This document shows, one piece after another, positions 61,979 through 64,000 of a DNA stretch of 64,000 nucleotides. Under the pieces are notes generated by a model. That model was not told the DNA's origin and made no database searches. It saw nothing but the letters and a program-made list of their open reading frames with translations. The position numbers were made by a program, and so were the translations under genes. Positions within the stretch are counted from its first letter, which is position 1. Every line of letters starts with the position of its first letter. The DNA comes from Tomocerus qinae (taxonomy: Eukaryota > Arthropoda > Collembola > Entomobryomorpha > Tomoceridae). The stretch covers positions 29,967,930 to 30,031,929 of the forward strand of contig CM034549.1 in assembly GCA_020055645.1 (NCBI GenBank). The letters run 5' to 3'.

Positions 61979-61995
61979 CGACTTTAGTTTAGGCT
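61979..61995 (-). repeat. Right terminal inverted repeat of the element
   Basis: CGACTTTAGTTTAGGCT, exact reverse complement of the left end, followed by the right TAA copy and the displaced DDX54 tail. Confidence 0.93.
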
Positions 61996-61998
61996 TAA

Positions 61999-62107
61999 AG
62001 GTAAAGGGAAGGGGAAGAAAGGAAAAGGAAATAAAGGTGGTTTCGGAGGAAGCAAGAAAAAGTTCGATGGCGGCGGAAGAAGTAAAGGGAAAGGGAAGAA
62101 GTTTTAA
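61999..62107 (+). pseudogene. DDX54: Displaced C-terminal tail of DDX54 (35 codons plus stop)
   Basis: In the frame of DDX54 exon 10, once the element and one TAA are left out, this stretch reads a Lys/Gly-rich tail (starting GKGKGKKGKGNKGGFGGSKK, ending SKGKGKKF) and a TAA stop at 62105-62107. An RGG/KG-rich end is common in nucleolar RNA helicases. It has no stop, frameshift or obvious decay, so the insertion is recent or the tail is still expressed in some allele. I found no in-frame GT-AG splice that would remove the element and restore it. Confidence 0.85.
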
Positions 62108-62246
62108 ATTATTTTTTTATGACGTGATTATCGAAGTATATATTATGTTTATATATATGATTATAGTTGTAGTGGTTAGTACATATATTGTAATCTATAT
62201 ATCGATATTTTATTTGCAAATATACATGTATTTGTTATGATATGTC

Positions 62247-62252
62247 AATAAA
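62247..62252 (+). terminator. Polyadenylation signal AATAAA of DDX54
   Basis: AATAAA lies 139 bp after the original stop at 62107 and about 1.16 kb after the stop now imposed by the element, so it is best explained as the signal of the uninterrupted gene. Confidence 0.55.
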
Positions 62253-64000
62253 ATACCGATAATGTGTATTTCGCTTTCAAAATGTATATATTTTGATTAC
62301 GGACCCCATTTTCATGCTTATAACCAATCTAGGATTTTAAAATATCCAGCAATAAGTATCACCCATTAAGTCAAGCGTCATCAAATCAAAATTCTCACCC
62401 AAATTATTCTGTTTTCTGCCACAGAAGGAAATAACGGCAGAAGAGGTTCGATTACGTGCACGCTCTAACCCCTCATTACAGTAACTAATATTTCAGGCCT
62501 TGATCTTGAAAACGAATTCATTATTTTCATACATTTTTAAAACTCTTACGAATGCGGATGGAGAAAAATAATGCCTGCTTAGGTATGGTTAGTTACGAAG
62601 GGAATCATTATACATGTCATTATTTTATTTGGAAATTATTCTTACAAGGCTATTGAAGTGTTTTGGATCTTGAACAAACTGTGGATAGTAGTAGTCCTGG
62701 TGGTATGGTAGGTACCGAATACAGGAGAACACGAGTAGTTCTTATACAACTAAATCTATGAATCATCATCGTGCACACCGGCCATAAATTCTTATGGGAA
62801 TCTAAACCAATTACATAACATGTGCAGGAAAATGTTGAAGAATAGCCTTTATTGTGTTCAAAAGCATCCTTATTTTATTTCGAACATATGTGAGTGTGAA
62901 GGAGATCCCTGTTTTTTATCATGCTATATCACAGGACAACCAAAATACAAACCAGTGAGAACCAGTGAGTACTGAGTACTGTGAGTACTAGAGTTCAATA
63001 TTTTTTATTTTATACATACCCAAGAGTACATGTTCTGGATATACATATAATATTATGAATACATAAATATCAACATCTTGGTGTACTATCTGCATGTTTT
63101 AAGAATACCTGGAATACCTAATGAAATGAGAGTAGCTAATAAATACACATGCAGTACACTCATAGCGTACAAAACCGATTTCGTTCATAATGCCCGTTTT
63201 TAGAGATTGCTTAAATACCTGTAGCTCTATGCGTCATTCACAACTCATAACTTCCTGTGTGGTTTTGTAGGGATCATAATATCACACAATCTGTCGATTT
63301 AACTATTCCAGTAATTAACATTTTCTGAATTTATAATGCTTTATATGCTGCATACACTCACGTACACATTTTGTAGATTTATTTTCTCATGCATAGCCTA
63401 GTCTAGTCTCAATCAAATAAAAGTTAAATCTGATTTGATTTACCCATTTTATAAGGGGGTAATGCGAAAATACTGTAATTTGTAAACAGGTTGAAAGTTA
63501 AAGACAGTAATAGTGAGTGACCATGAGACTGAGACAACAGCTGATTTGGATATCTACCTACTATATAAACATTCGATTTCGATTACTACACATATTTTGA
63601 TTATGAATAAAAGCTTAGTAAGTTTGAAATACTTTTCATTGAATTTATGAGTAAATTAACACAAATGACAAATAACTACCTGCAAACTTTCATTAAGAAT
63701 TTGTATTTAATGAACCGAAGATTTCGGGTGAGAAACTGCACAGTTTGTCCGATTTTCAACGCACACAGTTTAGATATTATAGACATTATTCATCCCAATA
63801 ATCTCATCTCATCCGTAAGGCTGTTCGAATTTAGCCTTAAAGGTCAACTTCAGCAATGAAGGTTTATTTATGTCGTAGTCATATCTATCAAGCAACACTG
63901 TTGGACTTGAGACTCCAGATAACTAACGGGAATCTCACACTCATGACCTTAACAGTTTTGTCAATCATTTCTATACGCAGTTATTACATTTAACAGTAAT
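62253..64000. other. 1.7 kb downstream of DDX54, no gene seen
   Basis: AT-rich sequence with short overlapping frames only. A GAGTACTGAGTACTGTGAGTAC stutter occurs at about 62,967-62,990. Nothing else is recognised. Confidence 0.45.

Larger units (their letters stand above)
61079..61995. mobile_element. 917-bp PIF/Harbinger-type non-autonomous DNA transposon inside the DDX54 coding exon
   Basis: The ends are perfect inverted repeats: AGCCTAAACTAAAGTCG at 61079-61095 and its reverse complement at 61979-61995. Beyond them the ends stay partly complementary for about 40 more bases (CAAAGTTTACGTTCACG against CAAAACTTAGTCAGTTCACG). TAA is duplicated on both sides. No transposase-like frame is visible; the longest frames are under 100 codons. 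Subterminal motifs repeat in opposite orientation in the two halves: CGTRGCTATACT at 61228 and 61288, and AGTATAGTTACG/ATG at about 61782, 61846 and 61919. The TIR plus 3-bp TAA duplication suggests PIF/Harbinger, with a size near the upper end for a MITE. Removing it and one TAA rejoins the two exon parts in frame. Confidence 0.9.

Noticed and set aside
61073-62001. The insert in DDX54 as a normal intron (or introner)
   Set aside because: No GT donor near the left end pairs with an AG at the right end to restore the frame. The stop in the left repeat precedes the only nearby donor-like GTCGAA.

Overview
The window is AT-rich genomic DNA from an animal, most likely an arthropod. Genes are split by many short GT-AG introns, lie on both strands and use AATAAA polyadenylation signals. 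Recognisable products are conserved animal proteins: a Hairy/E(spl)-type bHLH repressor ending in WRPW, YIPF3, MED9, MGRN1, the mitochondrial helicase Twinkle and the DEAD-box helicase DDX54. Nothing points to bacterial, organellar or viral DNA. The species cannot be told from the sequence; insect is an inference from the protein flavour and compact introns.

Layout. 1-2.8 kb: the 3' end of one membrane-protein gene and a complete four-exon gene for another, both unidentified and both on +. 2.8-12.9 kb: no gene seen; it holds a 51-bp near-perfect palindrome. 12.9-16.4 kb: the bHLH-Orange-WRPW gene (+). 16.4-37.4 kb: a long stretch with no convincing gene, with short repeats, a 13-bp-arm hairpin and a roughly 730-bp layered minisatellite. 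37.4-39.7 kb: YIPF3 and MED9 in tandem on -, only 116 bp apart. 42.1-48.5 kb: an LTR retrotransposon with two identical 433-bp LTRs, a 4-bp target duplication and a 5.5-kb interior with no gag or pol. 49.6-62.3 kb: a gene-dense block, MGRN1 (+) convergent with TWNK (-), which is divergent from DDX54 (+). 62.3-64 kb: nothing recognised.

The most interesting result is in the last exon of DDX54. A 917-bp element with 17-bp perfect terminal inverted repeats and a TAA target duplication (the PIF/Harbinger pattern) sits inside the coding exon. It brings in a stop codon three bases after its left end. The missing basic Gly/Lys-rich tail of 35 codons is still present, in frame and open, on the far side of the element. 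The second is the LTR element: zero differences between the LTRs means very recent movement, yet its interior is non-coding and built partly of tandem duplications, so it must have moved using enzymes made elsewhere (a LARD-like element).

The genes are housekeeping functions that do not form a pathway: transcription (MED9, bHLH repressor), Golgi membrane (YIPF3), ubiquitin ligation (MGRN1), mitochondrial DNA replication (TWNK) and ribosome biogenesis (DDX54). Their close packing suggests shared regulatory DNA: a 741-bp divergent promoter for TWNK/DDX54, nearly abutting 3' ends for MGRN1/TWNK, and a possible shared transcript for MED9/YIPF3. Exon boundaries were worked out by eye from splice consensus, reading frame and family similarity. 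Exons of unfamiliar, heavily split genes in the large 'empty' regions could have been missed.
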